From: Peribacillus sp044761665
Lineage (GTDB): Bacteria; Bacillota; Bacilli; Bacillales; DSM-1321
Direction of reading: 5' to 3'
NCBI RefSeq assembly: GCF_044761665.1
Contig: NZ_JBIWCW010000009.1
Span: 1-64,000, forward strand
Length of the DNA stretch: 64,000 nt
Below the pieces are notes generated by a model. That model did not search any database and was not told where the DNA came from. It worked only from the letters and a program-made list of their open reading frames with translations. The position numbers and the translations under genes were made by a program. Positions 54,843-62,956 of the stretch are shown here, one piece after another; within the stretch, counting starts at the first letter, position 1, and each line of letters starts with the position of its first letter.

Positions 54843-55958
54843 ATGGAAAAAATCATTATAATAGGCGCTGGGATTTTAGGCGCGTCTACGGCCTACCAGC
54901 TCGTGAAAAAAGGCGCTGAAGTAGTCATAATAGATCGTCAGGATAAAGGACAAGCCACAGCTGCCGCTGCAGGTATCGTCTGTCCATGGATCTCACAAAG
55001 ACGTAACAAAGCGTGGTATCACCTTGCTAAAAATGGAGCCCGCTTTTATCCAAGTCTAATTAAAGAGCTTGAAATTGATGGGGAAACAGAGACGGGATAC
55101 GCTAAAGTCGGGGCAATCAGCTTACATACTGATGAAGAAAAGCTGATTGGAATGCAAAAAAGAGCGACAAAACGTAAAGAAGAGGCCCCTGAAATTGGTG
55201 ATATTACTATGCTCTCTCCGGAAGCAACGAGTGCCCTCTTCCCTCCGCTTTCAGAGGAATATGCAGCAGTCCATATAAGCGGTGCAGCAAGGGTGGATGG
55301 CCTCGCTCTACGCGATAGCTTATTGCGTGCGGCGCAGAAAAATGGCGCCACACTGATTTATGGAGATGCTTCACTGAAATACAGTGGAAACACTGTAACC
55401 GGTGTAACGGTTGAAGGTAAGAGTATACTTGCAGATAAAGTAATTGTCTGTGCAGGTGCCTGGGCATCTCAATTACTTGAACCACTAGGGATCAACTTTC
55501 AAGTTAGCTTTCAAAAAGCGCAGATTATCCATTTAGAATTACCAAATAAAAACACGAATAACTGGCCTGTTGTCATGCCGCCTAGCGATCAATACATATT
55601 GGCTTTCGACTCAAATAAAATTGTCGCTGGGGCCACTCATGAAAATATAGAAGTATTCGATTACCGAATGACGGCTGGAGGTATGCAGGAGGTTTTCGAA
55701 AAAGCTTTAACCACGGCACCTGGTTTGGCAAACGGTACGTTTATTGAAGCAAGAGTTGGTTTCCGACCCTTTACCCCTGGTTTTCTTCCTATTATTGGAC
55801 CCCTTCCTGAATGGGAAGGCATTATTGTCGCTAACGGGCTTGGTGCTTCCGGATTAACGATGGGGCCATATATTGGCTCTCAATTGGCAAATCTGGCTCT
55901 AGGCAGAGAATTAGACATTAATTTAGAAAACTATGATGTATTGGGAGCAATACTTTAA
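54843..55958 (+). CDS. FAD-dependent amine/amino-acid oxidase (DadA/glycine oxidase family)
   Basis: The 371-residue flavoenzyme has the dinucleotide motif IIIGAGILGASTAYQLVKKGAEVVIID (residues 4-30), a second block AAAAGIVCPWIS, and the C-terminal FAD contact RVGFRPFTPGFLPIIGP then GLGASGLTMGPYIG. It oxidises D-amino acids, glycine or related amines; the exact substrate is not determined. The start ATG follows GAGATG. It is the only gene on its transcript, ended by a hairpin. Confidence 0.85.
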   Translation: MEKIIIIGAGILGASTAYQLVKKGAEVVIIDRQDKGQATAAAAGIVCPWISQRRNKAWYHLAKNGARFYPSLIKELEIDGETETGYAKVGAISLHTDEEKLIGMQKRATKRKEEAPEIGDITMLSPEATSALFPPLSEEYAAVHISGAARVDGLALRDSLLRAAQKNGATLIYGDASLKYSGNTVTGVTVEGKSILADKVIVCAGAWASQLLEPLGINFQVSFQKAQIIHLELPNKNTNNWPVVMPPSDQYILAFDSNKIVAGATHENIEVFDYRMTAGGMQEVFEKALTTAPGLANGTFIEARVGFRPFTPGFLPIIGPLPEWEGIIVANGLGASGLTMGPYIGSQLANLALGRELDINLENYDVLGAIL

Positions 55959-56389
55959 AATTTTTATGGTTCTTATTGTAAGCGATAGAATAAATGACAG
56001 AAAGCCCTCGGACTCATTCCCTGGGTTTTTTTATCGTTTAAAATTTTAATAAACCATAACAACATTATGTAAACTGATAAATATTCATTGCTCCTTAAAA
56101 TTGATTGGTTTAGTTAAATCCTTTTAAAAATCAATTTTTCCTGATTCTTCTCTCCCGTGAATCTTAACTTTGTTAATCCAACTTTACTTATGAGTAACAT
56201 AAAAAGTGCCTTTTCAGAACCGAATAAATCAGATTTTAACTACCTTTCTGTAGCGGCGCACATCTAAAAATCTTAATAATTTGGCTTTTCCCTCCACTCT
56301 TGCACTAAAAATCACTATTTTACATATGATGAGTTACGGCCTAAAAATATAGGATTTATTATCGATAGACGGAGAAAGGTTGGGTAAGA
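55959..56389. other. Intergenic region with terminator and a dif-like site
   Basis: No gene is seen. An imperfect hairpin with T7 (about 55999..56032) ends the oxidase gene. A dif-like 21-bp site lies at 56055..56075. GAGAAAGG before 56390 is the ykuK ribosome site. Confidence 0.5.
56055..56075 (+). other. dif-like site 1 (YATAA-N5-TTATGTAAACT)
   Basis: CATAA-CAACA-TTATGTAAACT has the complete right arm of dif and a TATAA-like block five bases before it. Two more sites of the same form occur at 59099 and 60423. Confidence 0.5.
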
Positions 56390-56932
56390 ATGAACCAAAA
56401 TCATGAGTCTAACATTCTATTTCAAAATCTCCAGAATAAAAACATGTCATTTGAAGAAGTATTCGTTTATATTGTGAATTTCATGAAATTAAATCCATCT
56501 GGTAACTATAGATTAATGGTTGGTACCGATTCCCAAGTACATAAAAAGCATACAGTTTTTATTACAGGTATTGTCATACAACAGGTAGGGAGTGGAGTAT
56601 GGGCCTGTATAAGAAAAGAGATGATCCCAAGAAGAATGATGCATATACATGAACGCATTTCCTATGAACTATCATTAACTGAGGAAATCGTGTCAATGTT
56701 TACGGAAGAAAGAAAAAATCAGTTGATCAATATTGTTCTACCGACAGTATATGAAGGGGCCACATTCACAATGGAAGGTCATATTGATATTGGGACTGGT
56801 AAACGAAATAAAACAAGGGAATTTGTAATAGAAATGGTGGCTAGAATGGAATCCATGGGAGTGGAACCAAAAATCAAGCCCAACGCTTTTGTTGCTTCAA
56901 GTTATGCTAACCGGTATACAAAAAAAGAATAA
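56390..56932 (+). CDS. ykuK: YkuK-family RNase H-like protein (DUF458)
   Basis: The 180-residue protein fits B. subtilis YkuK: ILFQNLQNKNMSFEEVFVYIVNFMK, YRLMVGTDSQVHKKHTVFITGIVI (acidic residue at the RNase H-like first strand), ACIRKEMIPRRMMHIHERISYELSLTEEIV, IDIGTGKRNKTREFV and a C-terminal NAFVASSYANRYT. The fold is predicted RNase H-like with unknown activity. ATG 56390 has GAGAAAGG upstream. It lies inside the region bounded by dif-like sites. Confidence 0.85.
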   Translation: MNQNHESNILFQNLQNKNMSFEEVFVYIVNFMKLNPSGNYRLMVGTDSQVHKKHTVFITGIVIQQVGSGVWACIRKEMIPRRMMHIHERISYELSLTEEIVSMFTEERKNQLINIVLPTVYEGATFTMEGHIDIGTGKRNKTREFVIEMVARMESMGVEPKIKPNAFVASSYANRYTKKE

Positions 56933-57075
56933 TTGCAAACGAAAATTCAATAACCCATATCCTTTTAATAACAAATGCAAATTTATTTGATTAAACCAAA
57001 ACATATTCAGTAAATTTCAAGGTTACCAGCTCAAGCATATAAGGGTCATGGAAATTAAAAGTTTTTGAAGACAAT

Positions 57076-57106
57076 AAAAAACAGGGAAACAAATTTCGTC
57101 TCCCTG
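57076..57106 (-). terminator. Terminator after the GntP relic
   Basis: On the minus strand CAGGGAGAC and TGTTTCCCTG form a stem followed by TTTTTT, at the end of the glycerate-kinase/permease transcript. Confidence 0.75.
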
Positions 57107-57114
57107 CAATCTTT

Positions 57115-57600
57115 ATTACATTTAAACAAGAATGACCCATAATATCATGGTAATTACTATCGTAACCAAACCTTGTATCAACGTTGCCATTATTTGAGCT
57201 TTATATTCATCCGTTACCTTCATTCCACTAAACTGGGTGACTAACCAAAAGAAGCTATCATTTACATGGCTAACCGTCATCGCTCCTACTCCTACAGCCA
57301 TAACAACGAGTTAATAGAGGGACAGCTCTTTCAATACCTAATGTTGGTAGCATGTGTGCAATTAGCGAGGACGTTATGACATGGAGCTAACGGTTCCATA
57401 AACAATGACAAGCCCAATACTCGTCATCAACCCGCCAAATCCGCCATTTATGTTCTCTAAATTTTAGTTAACGGCATTCCCGAAGCGAATCCGACAAACC
57501 GTGTACCTAAAATTAGTGATAAGAATGGATGTAACTTGAACTTAGTCGTTGTAATAACAATCAGCATTACTCCAATGAGTAAAAAATAACATATGATAAT
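57115..57600 (-). pseudogene. Decayed GntP-family permease
   Basis: Minus-strand pieces in changing frames match the C-terminal third of gluconate/glycerate H+ symporters: FKLHPFLSLILGTRFVGFASGMPLTKI, NGGFGGLMTSIGLVIVYGT, and near the end AVGVGAMTVSHVNDSFFWLVTQFSGMKVTDEYKAQIMATLIQGLVTIVITMIMG. Stops and at least two frameshifts break it and the N-terminal two-thirds are absent. It directly follows glycerate kinase, so it was probably its glycerate importer. Confidence 0.85.
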
Positions 57601-57608
57601 CTCCTATT

Positions 57609-58748
57609 TTATCTATTAAAAGAAGCTAAAAAAGTGCGCATAACCTGCTCGGCTGAAAACTCTAAAAGTTCAGATCCTCTTTCAATCGCTTCTTCTAACG
57701 AGATAGGAGCGCTTACAATACTATGAACACTCGTAATTCCATGGTTATATAAAACCTCAATGCCTGTTCCAATCGAACCAGCCAAGGCAAATACGGGAAT
57801 TCCAAATTCTTTTGCTTTTTCTGCCACCCCCATGGGTGTTTTGCCTGATGCTGTTTGGTAATCGATTTGTCCTTCACCTGTAAAGACACATTGAGCTCCT
57901 TGTAGTTTCTCACTCAATTTGGTGTATTCGATAACAATATCGATGCCTCTTTTTGTTTTAGAGGGGAAGAATGCTTGGAATGCTCCTCCAATGCCACCTG
58001 CTGCACCAGCACCAACTTTATTATGTAAATGAAGTCCTGTTTTAGCTTCTACTAAATCAGCCCAAATGGATAGCGCATTATCGAGAAATGCGACCATGTC
58101 AGGAGTTGCCCCTTTTTGAGGTCCAAATACTGCAGATGCCCCTTCAGGACCTACGAGTGGATTTTGGACGTCGGAAGCAATCAAAAACTCACATTCTGTT
58201 ATTCTCGAATCAAAATCTTTAGTATCAATTTCTACGATACGTGATAGTCCCTCACCTCCAAACCTAATTGATAGCCCTTCATCATCCAATAATTTCATCC
58301 CTAAAGCTTGAAGCATTCCGGCTCCACCATCATTGGTAGCGCTTCCGCCGACACCTAAAATGAATTTCCGACAGCCGTCATTCAATGCCTTTTTAATTAG
58401 TTCCCCCGTTCCATATGTAGTTGCAGTCATTGGGTTCAATTTATCTGATTCGACTAGACATAAACCTGATGCACTTGCCATTTCAATCACACAGGTTTCC
58501 TGATCTCCCAAAATTCCATAGGCTCCCTGTATGTTATCCAGTAAAGGGCCTTTTACCAGCACCTCTACTTTTCTACCATTCGTAGCCGCGATCAGACTAT
58601 CCATCGTTCCTTCACCGCCATCTGCTACAGGAACTAAAACGGTTTCGGAAGTTGGCAGGACTTTCTTAACTCCACGTTCAATTGCTTGCGAAGCTTCTAG
58701 TGCGGACAAACTTCCTTTATAGGAATCTGGTGCAATAACAATTTTCAT
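57609..58748 (-). CDS. glxK: Glycerate kinase (GarK/GlxK family)
   Basis: The 379-residue enzyme phosphorylates D-glycerate with ATP. Blocks are KIVIAPDSYKGSLSALEASQAIERGV at the start, VPVADGGEGTMDSLI near residue 45, GVGGSATNDGGAGMLQALG near residue 137, VGPEGASAVFGPQKGA and VFTGEGQIDYQTASGKTPMGVA near residue 290. Length matches the family. ATG 58748 is six bases after GGGGAG; the ATG at 58754 touches that site and is too close. Only the relic of a permease follows, so glycerate uptake would need another carrier. Confidence 0.93.
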   Translation of the reverse strand: MKIVIAPDSYKGSLSALEASQAIERGVKKVLPTSETVLVPVADGGEGTMDSLIAATNGRKVEVLVKGPLLDNIQGAYGILGDQETCVIEMASASGLCLVESDKLNPMTATTYGTGELIKKALNDGCRKFILGVGGSATNDGGAGMLQALGMKLLDDEGLSIRFGGEGLSRIVEIDTKDFDSRITECEFLIASDVQNPLVGPEGASAVFGPQKGATPDMVAFLDNALSIWADLVEAKTGLHLHNKVGAGAAGGIGGAFQAFFPSKTKRGIDIVIEYTKLSEKLQGAQCVFTGEGQIDYQTASGKTPMGVAEKAKEFGIPVFALAGSIGTGIEVLYNHGITSVHSIVSAPISLEEAIERGSELLEFSAEQVMRTFLASFNR

Positions 58749-59098
58749 GTTCATCTCCCCTTTAATAATACATGTCTGAATATTATAATAAACCTTATAT
58801 ACTATAAATGAAAATTAGTTTTTTAGATAAGGATCCTAAAGCCCTTTCTTGAAATTGGAGCTCTTCCATGCCCCATATCATAAATTTACTCGTAAGTATC
58901 CAGAAACGATTAGCACTAATTTAAAATCAGATAGAAAGTTAGTATTATGCATGATGACTTTGAAACATAGGATATGGAGAATAGGTACCTTTTTTTCGGG
59001 TAAAAAACTCTATTAAAAGTCTAGTAGGCATGTGAACTTTGCCTAATGTCTTTTTTTTAACGACATGAATTCATGAATAGATTCTAATGAAAATAATT

Positions 59099-59119
59099 AG
59101 TTTACATAACATTATTATG
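59099..59119 (-). other. dif-like site 2 (YATAA-N5-TTATGTAAACT)
   Basis: On the minus strand CATAA-TAATG-TTATGTAAACT, 34 bp beyond the stop of the recombinase gene, in the same direction as the gene and opposite to the sites at 56055 and 60423. Confidence 0.55.
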
Positions 59120-59129
59120 AACAATAAAA

Positions 59130-59151
59130 AAAGACCATTTTGGTCTCTTTG
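59130..59151 (-). terminator. Terminator of the recombinase gene
   Basis: On the minus strand AAAGAGACC-AAAAT-GGTCTTTTTT directly after the stop. Confidence 0.8.
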
Positions 59152-59152
59152 A

Positions 59153-59725
59153 TTAAAAATAAAAATCCATCAATGTTTCGTCCATCAAATCTTGAGTGAG
59201 CCCTATGTATATCATAGTATCTTTCGGGTTTGAGTGATTAAGGATTTGTTGTAGCAAAGCAATATCCTTGAACTTCTGGTAATGAAGATAACCAAAAGTT
59301 TTCCGAAGTGTATGGGTGCCCACATCTGGTATATCAGCCATTTCTGCTGCTTTGTTTAAAACCCGGTACGCTTGTACCCTCGTTATGGGACCATTTCCTT
59401 TTCGGCTTGGAAATAAATAGTCTTCATTTTTCAATTTCATTTTTTTTACATACTTACGTACATCTTTCCGAAGTTGTGGGTTTACTATGAACCGTTTAAT
59501 TTTTTCCGTTTTTTGCTCAACAATAACAATATGTGTTCCTTCTAATATATCTTTGACACGCAACTTCAAGAGATCACCAATACGCAATCCAATGTTTATT
59601 CCGATTGAAAACATCATAAAATCCCGGTAGCTACAATATTTCAATAGGGACTTTTTCATCTTTTCTATGTGATCCAGACGGCGTATTGGCTGGACATTTT
59701 TTATTTTTTGAGAGATTCCTTGCAT
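59153..59725 (-). CDS. Catalytic-domain-only tyrosine recombinase
   Basis: The 190-residue protein holds only the catalytic part of a phage-integrase-type recombinase, without the usual N-terminal core-binding domain. Catalytic residues are Arg in IGLRIGDLLKLRV (near residue 48), Lys in VEQKTEKIKR, His-x-x-Arg in THTLRKTFGY (near 138), His in LNHSNPKD (near 163) and Tyr in MIYIGLTQ (near 172). ATG 59725 has only a weak GGGG site 15 bases upstream. It is intact, unlike the relative at 4288..4440. It is bounded by dif-like sites on both sides, so it may act on them, alone or with Xer proteins. Confidence 0.88.
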   Translation of the reverse strand: MQGISQKIKNVQPIRRLDHIEKMKKSLLKYCSYRDFMMFSIGINIGLRIGDLLKLRVKDILEGTHIVIVEQKTEKIKRFIVNPQLRKDVRKYVKKMKLKNEDYLFPSRKGNGPITRVQAYRVLNKAAEMADIPDVGTHTLRKTFGYLHYQKFKDIALLQQILNHSNPKDTMIYIGLTQDLMDETLMDFYF

Positions 59726-60422
59726 GTGTCATTTCCCCCCCTTTCCCTTCTTTTATTGTACGTGAAGGCATCAAAAAAAGCCACGTTTTTCGTTTTTTAG
59801 ATGCCCTATAAACGTTGATTTAGAGGGATTTCGAATGTATCAAAACAAGTCCTTTGTTACATTCGGAATATTACATCAATTAAAGGTAGAAAAACAGTGA
59901 AATATCATAAATCTCCTTAAACAGCATTTATCGTTTGATATAGAGCATACAACTGATTCGATACCTATTACACTAGATCTTTGAAATAACTACCTTAAAA
60001 CTAGATTATGGAGGTCGCTTTTCTGTGTGTTTCGGATTTTCCCTCTCCTTTTCTGATGAAGTTTGTACTGTCTTGTCTGGAATTTCTCTACCACTAGTAA
60101 GATTTATCGAATTTATTAGTGCGTGTGAAATATTGAAAAAATATAACCTACAATTCCCTAAAATAATTCAAAATACCATCCCTTTCATCCGAAACTCTTT
60201 AAATTAATTTTAAAGGGCCATATAGATACTTTAGTGAGTTTGATACCTATAACTCTACTCATTTAAAATAAGCCCTTTAAAACGGAAATATAGAGCTCGT
60301 TTTTTTAGTGATTTCTATATTTTTTCTGGATTTATTAACCAGAAAGTAAATTTAGTTAACTTTGCACAATGCCTTACAATAATTCACTATTTTATTAACC
60401 TGAAACCTTTTATAAATTTTAC
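59726..60422. other. Non-coding region upstream of the recombinase, with diverged repeats
   Basis: About 700 bp without a supported gene; a 60-codon plus-strand frame (60025..60207) has no ribosome site. Two diverged direct repeats (59955..60022 and 60237..60306) share GATACCTAT, AAATAA, AAAAC and GAG-TCG-TTTT in order. The words TTATTAACCAGAAA and TTATTAACCTGAAA follow at about 60336 and 60391. Confidence 0.4.
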
Positions 60423-60443
60423 TATAATTATATTATGTAAACT
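60423..60443 (+). other. dif-like site 3 (YATAA-N5-TTATGTAAACT)
   Basis: TATAA-TTATA-TTATGTAAACT, the closest of the three to dif; one extra central base would make its inner part equal dif. It lies about 700 bp upstream of the recombinase gene. Confidence 0.6.
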
Positions 60444-60506
60444 AATAATTATCAGTTACACTTGGTAATTTTATTACAAATTCACAAGTGTAAAAGAACT
60501 CAAAAA

Positions 60507-61478
60507 TCAGTGAATATAAAAACTTCCTCCATCGATGATTTCAATTTCCGGAAAATCTTTTAATTGTTCGATTAACTGAAATAGGGCTCCATCCTTTTGC
60601 TTTGCTTCTATCATACAATCAAGTTGTGGAAGACTTCCTTTGATATGCTGTAAAAAATCCATAAACATATTAACATCCACAAAATCAGCATGTGCCCGAA
60701 ATTCTTTTTCGTTCCTCGGACTTGATATGTGCATTTTGGGTGGTAATTTTGAATGATGCCATGTATTGAGAATACGACTCCAGTCTTCAATCCAGTTTTC
60801 GTCCTTGGTGTGGTGAGCCAGATAGTGATGATAATCAAATACAAGAGGTATCCCTAGTTTTTCACATAGGTAGAGAGTCTCCGATAAAGTGAAAGTTGTA
60901 TCATCATTTTCTAGAATGATCATCCTTTGAAGGGATTCAGGTATTATACCCCAATTATGAATAAATTGTTCTAAAGCCTGTTCATTTTCACCATATCCAC
61001 CGCCTACATGAAGAACACATCGATGCTCTGGATCCAGACCTATCTTTTTCAATATCATATAATGCATCTTTAGGGTTTTTAACGACGTTTTTAAGATATC
61101 GATATTACTACTATTTAGAATGATGAAATGATCTGGATGAAAATCCACTCGCACTCCCGGATGGGATACAAGGAATTCTTTTATCTTGTTTAGCTCATCC
61201 GCTATTGGATCGAGATAGTCCCATTCTGGGATTTCAGGATGATTGACTAGAGGAATCAACTTAGAAGAAAGGCGAAAGAACTGGATATCATATGCGGTAT
61301 TATGAATGAGAAGACGCCAGCAATTCTGGAGATTGGAAGCAGATATCCTTTCAAGCTTTCGTATTGCGGCTTCCTTATCTTTTATCTTGGAAAATTGAGA
61401 ATAAGTCATTGTTTGAGAAGGAGAACAATTTGGCACATGAGTACTCATTGCTACATAACCAAGGCGAATTAAAGTCAA
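60507..61478 (-). CDS. uvsE: UV-damage endonuclease UvsE
   Basis: The 323-residue TIM-barrel enzyme nicks DNA 5' to UV photoproducts and is found in Bacillus as YwjD/UvsE, also with a role in spore DNA repair. Blocks: LIRLGYVAMSTHVPNCSPS at the start, FFRLSSKLIPLVNHP, VRVDFHPDHFIILNS, CVLHVGGGYGENEQALEQFI, IILENDDTTF (metal Glu), LVFDYHHYLAHH (metal Asp/His), and CMIEAKQKDGAL with Glu. Start TTG 61478 follows GGGAG by eight bases. Confidence 0.92.
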   Translation of the reverse strand: MTLIRLGYVAMSTHVPNCSPSQTMTYSQFSKIKDKEAAIRKLERISASNLQNCWRLLIHNTAYDIQFFRLSSKLIPLVNHPEIPEWDYLDPIADELNKIKEFLVSHPGVRVDFHPDHFIILNSSNIDILKTSLKTLKMHYMILKKIGLDPEHRCVLHVGGGYGENEQALEQFIHNWGIIPESLQRMIILENDDTTFTLSETLYLCEKLGIPLVFDYHHYLAHHTKDENWIEDWSRILNTWHHSKLPPKMHISSPRNEKEFRAHADFVDVNMFMDFLQHIKGSLPQLDCMIEAKQKDGALFQLIEQLKDFPEIEIIDGGSFYIH

Positions 61479-61585
61479 AACGAAAACTCCCTTGTATTTC
61501 TTTTAATGAAAGTATTCCCATAACTATCATTATTATTACAAGCTGTACTTTGATAAATGAATGAGAAAATCATACAAGGAACAAA

Positions 61586-61618
61586 AAAAGATGCTAGGTA
61601 AGCAAGCACCTTTTTGGT
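61586..61618 (-). terminator. Terminator of the PCYCGC lipoprotein gene
   Basis: On the minus strand AAAAAGGTGCTTGC and TAGCATCTTTTTTT form an imperfect stem after the stop at 61628. Confidence 0.6.
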
Positions 61619-61627
61619 CTAATACAA

Positions 61628-62125
61628 TTATACTTCAGGAGTTGGTGTTGGTTTCGCATATCCTTTTTTATAAGCTTTGTCGACTTTGGTCCGAATATCC
61701 TTAATCGTCATTCCATCATTTAAATCTAAAATGGATTGGGCAGCTATTTCTAAGCATACTCCGCATTTCGTTCCATGATCATCCCACACCACTGCTCCAT
61801 TTTTTTTATTTTCATGGATAAAACAATCGTAATTGTTTTTATGATTCGCTTCCTCCCCACAACCACAATAGCACGGTATTTTTTCTAGTAGTTCCTGGTT
61901 TTGGGCAACGGCAAGATAGATGGTTTTCATATCTTCAGGTTTTCCAGTAAGAAATTCTGGTGCAGTAGCTTTGTCACTAGTCTCTTCCTGAACATCTCCG
62001 GAAACATCATGTGCATGTTCTGTATGACTAGCTTCTTTTTCATCTACATGTTTTTCTTCAGAACAGGCTGAAAGTAATAAAGATGAACAAATACCTAGAG
62101 TTAAAGCAGTATATTTCAGTTTCAT
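61628..62125 (-). CDS. PCYCGC-motif lipoprotein
   Basis: The 165-residue lipoprotein has a signal with lipobox LLLSAC (Cys at residue 21), a His/Glu/Asp-rich linker (HVDEKEASHTEHAHD) that could hold metal, and a domain with IPCYCGCGEEANHKNNYDCFIHE and GTKCGVCLEIAAQSI: the Cys pattern of the PCYCGC family. Its function is not known; Cys/His richness suggests copper or redox work at the outer membrane face. Start ATG 62125 after GGAGTG. It is transcribed alone, after the formate-dehydrogenase operon terminator. Confidence 0.85.
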   Translation of the reverse strand: MKLKYTALTLGICSSLLLSACSEEKHVDEKEASHTEHAHDVSGDVQEETSDKATAPEFLTGKPEDMKTIYLAVAQNQELLEKIPCYCGCGEEANHKNNYDCFIHENKKNGAVVWDDHGTKCGVCLEIAAQSILDLNDGMTIKDIRTKVDKAYKKGYAKPTPTPEV

Positions 62126-62207
62126 TTCAACACTCCTTGAGAATATTGGTTACCCTTATTTTATGTTTAAAAATGACAAACTACAAGTAGATTCGTCGGA
62201 ATGAAAC

Positions 62208-62248
62208 CATTAAAAAGGGACCTTCAGCAAAAAGATCCCTTTTTAATG
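62208..62248 (-). terminator. Terminator of the formate dehydrogenase operon
   Basis: CATTAAAAAGGGA and TCCCTTTTTAATG are perfect complements around a 15-base loop, touching the stop of the DUF1641 gene. Confidence 0.9.
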
Positions 62249-62956
62249 CTATTGATTCGTGTTTCTTGGTTGTTTATTTCTCATTGATATCAGCGGAATC
62301 GTTATGAGGGAAGCCCCGGCTGCAATCCATAACCATTTATTGCTTTTTCTCGATTCTCTTCCGCCTTTACTGGGCATGCTTGAGCCGAAATCTTTCTTTG
62401 CTGTCGGCCTTTGAATATTCGCCTGTTCATTTTCTTTATGATATTGCTGATTTTCAGGTAATTGAGTGGTTCGTTCTAACTCACTTGTGTCTTCTCCCAT
62501 TCCCTTTAAGAAGGTCATCAATAATGTCATAGCTTGTTTTATTTCTTTATCATTTAACGAACGTACTATGGAAAGATAGCTAGGTTTTTCACCAGATTTT
62601 TCTATTTCAGCAACCCTAGCTATTCCTGAATTCACCTTCAAAATAAGTGGTTCAAGTTGTTTAACATTTAGTGTCCCTAATGTTCCAAGCATGAGAAGTA
62701 TATTTTTTAACGTATTGGCTGTTTCAGGAGTATCAGCCGTTTTGACCAGGATATCAAGTACTTTATCCCCTTCCTTTAGCAGGCTGTTGACCATGGAAAG
62801 TATTCCACGGTCCTGCATGCCCTTCATGACTTCAAACGTTTCTTTTATGACTTCTTTATTTTGAAGGAGAGTTTTTTCAATATCTTCGAACTCAATTTTT
62901 CGAACATCTTCTTCGCTTAGTTCCATACGATTGATTACTTTGGTCGCTTTAGCCAC
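62249..62956 (-). CDS. DUF1641 protein of the formate dehydrogenase operon (YjgD/YrhD-like)
   Basis: The 235-residue protein has the helical DUF1641 domain (residues about 25-150, GILSMVNSLLKEGDKVLDILVKTADTPETANTLKNILLMLGTLG) and, unlike many relatives, a linker and a C-terminal membrane anchor (KWLWIAAGASLITIPLISM) with a basic end. DUF1641 genes follow formate dehydrogenase alpha genes in Bacillus (yjgC-yjgD, yrhE-yrhD). Its ATG overlaps the stop region of that gene by 8 bp. Confidence 0.85.
   Translation of the reverse strand: MAKATKVINRMELSEEDVRKIEFEDIEKTLLQNKEVIKETFEVMKGMQDRGILSMVNSLLKEGDKVLDILVKTADTPETANTLKNILLMLGTLGTLNVKQLEPLILKVNSGIARVAEIEKSGEKPSYLSIVRSLNDKEIKQAMTLLMTFLKGMGEDTSELERTTQLPENQQYHKENEQANIQRPTAKKDFGSSMPSKGGRESRKSNKWLWIAAGASLITIPLISMRNKQPRNTNQ

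Noticed and set aside
60025..60207. 60-codon plus-strand open frame upstream of the recombinase
   Set aside because: No good ribosome site, sequence without family likeness, and it overlaps one of the diverged repeats.
59099..60443. Complete 28-bp dif copies at the recombinase
   Set aside because: The left arms do not match dif and the central gap is 5 rather than 6 bp, so these are dif-like sites, not true dif copies.
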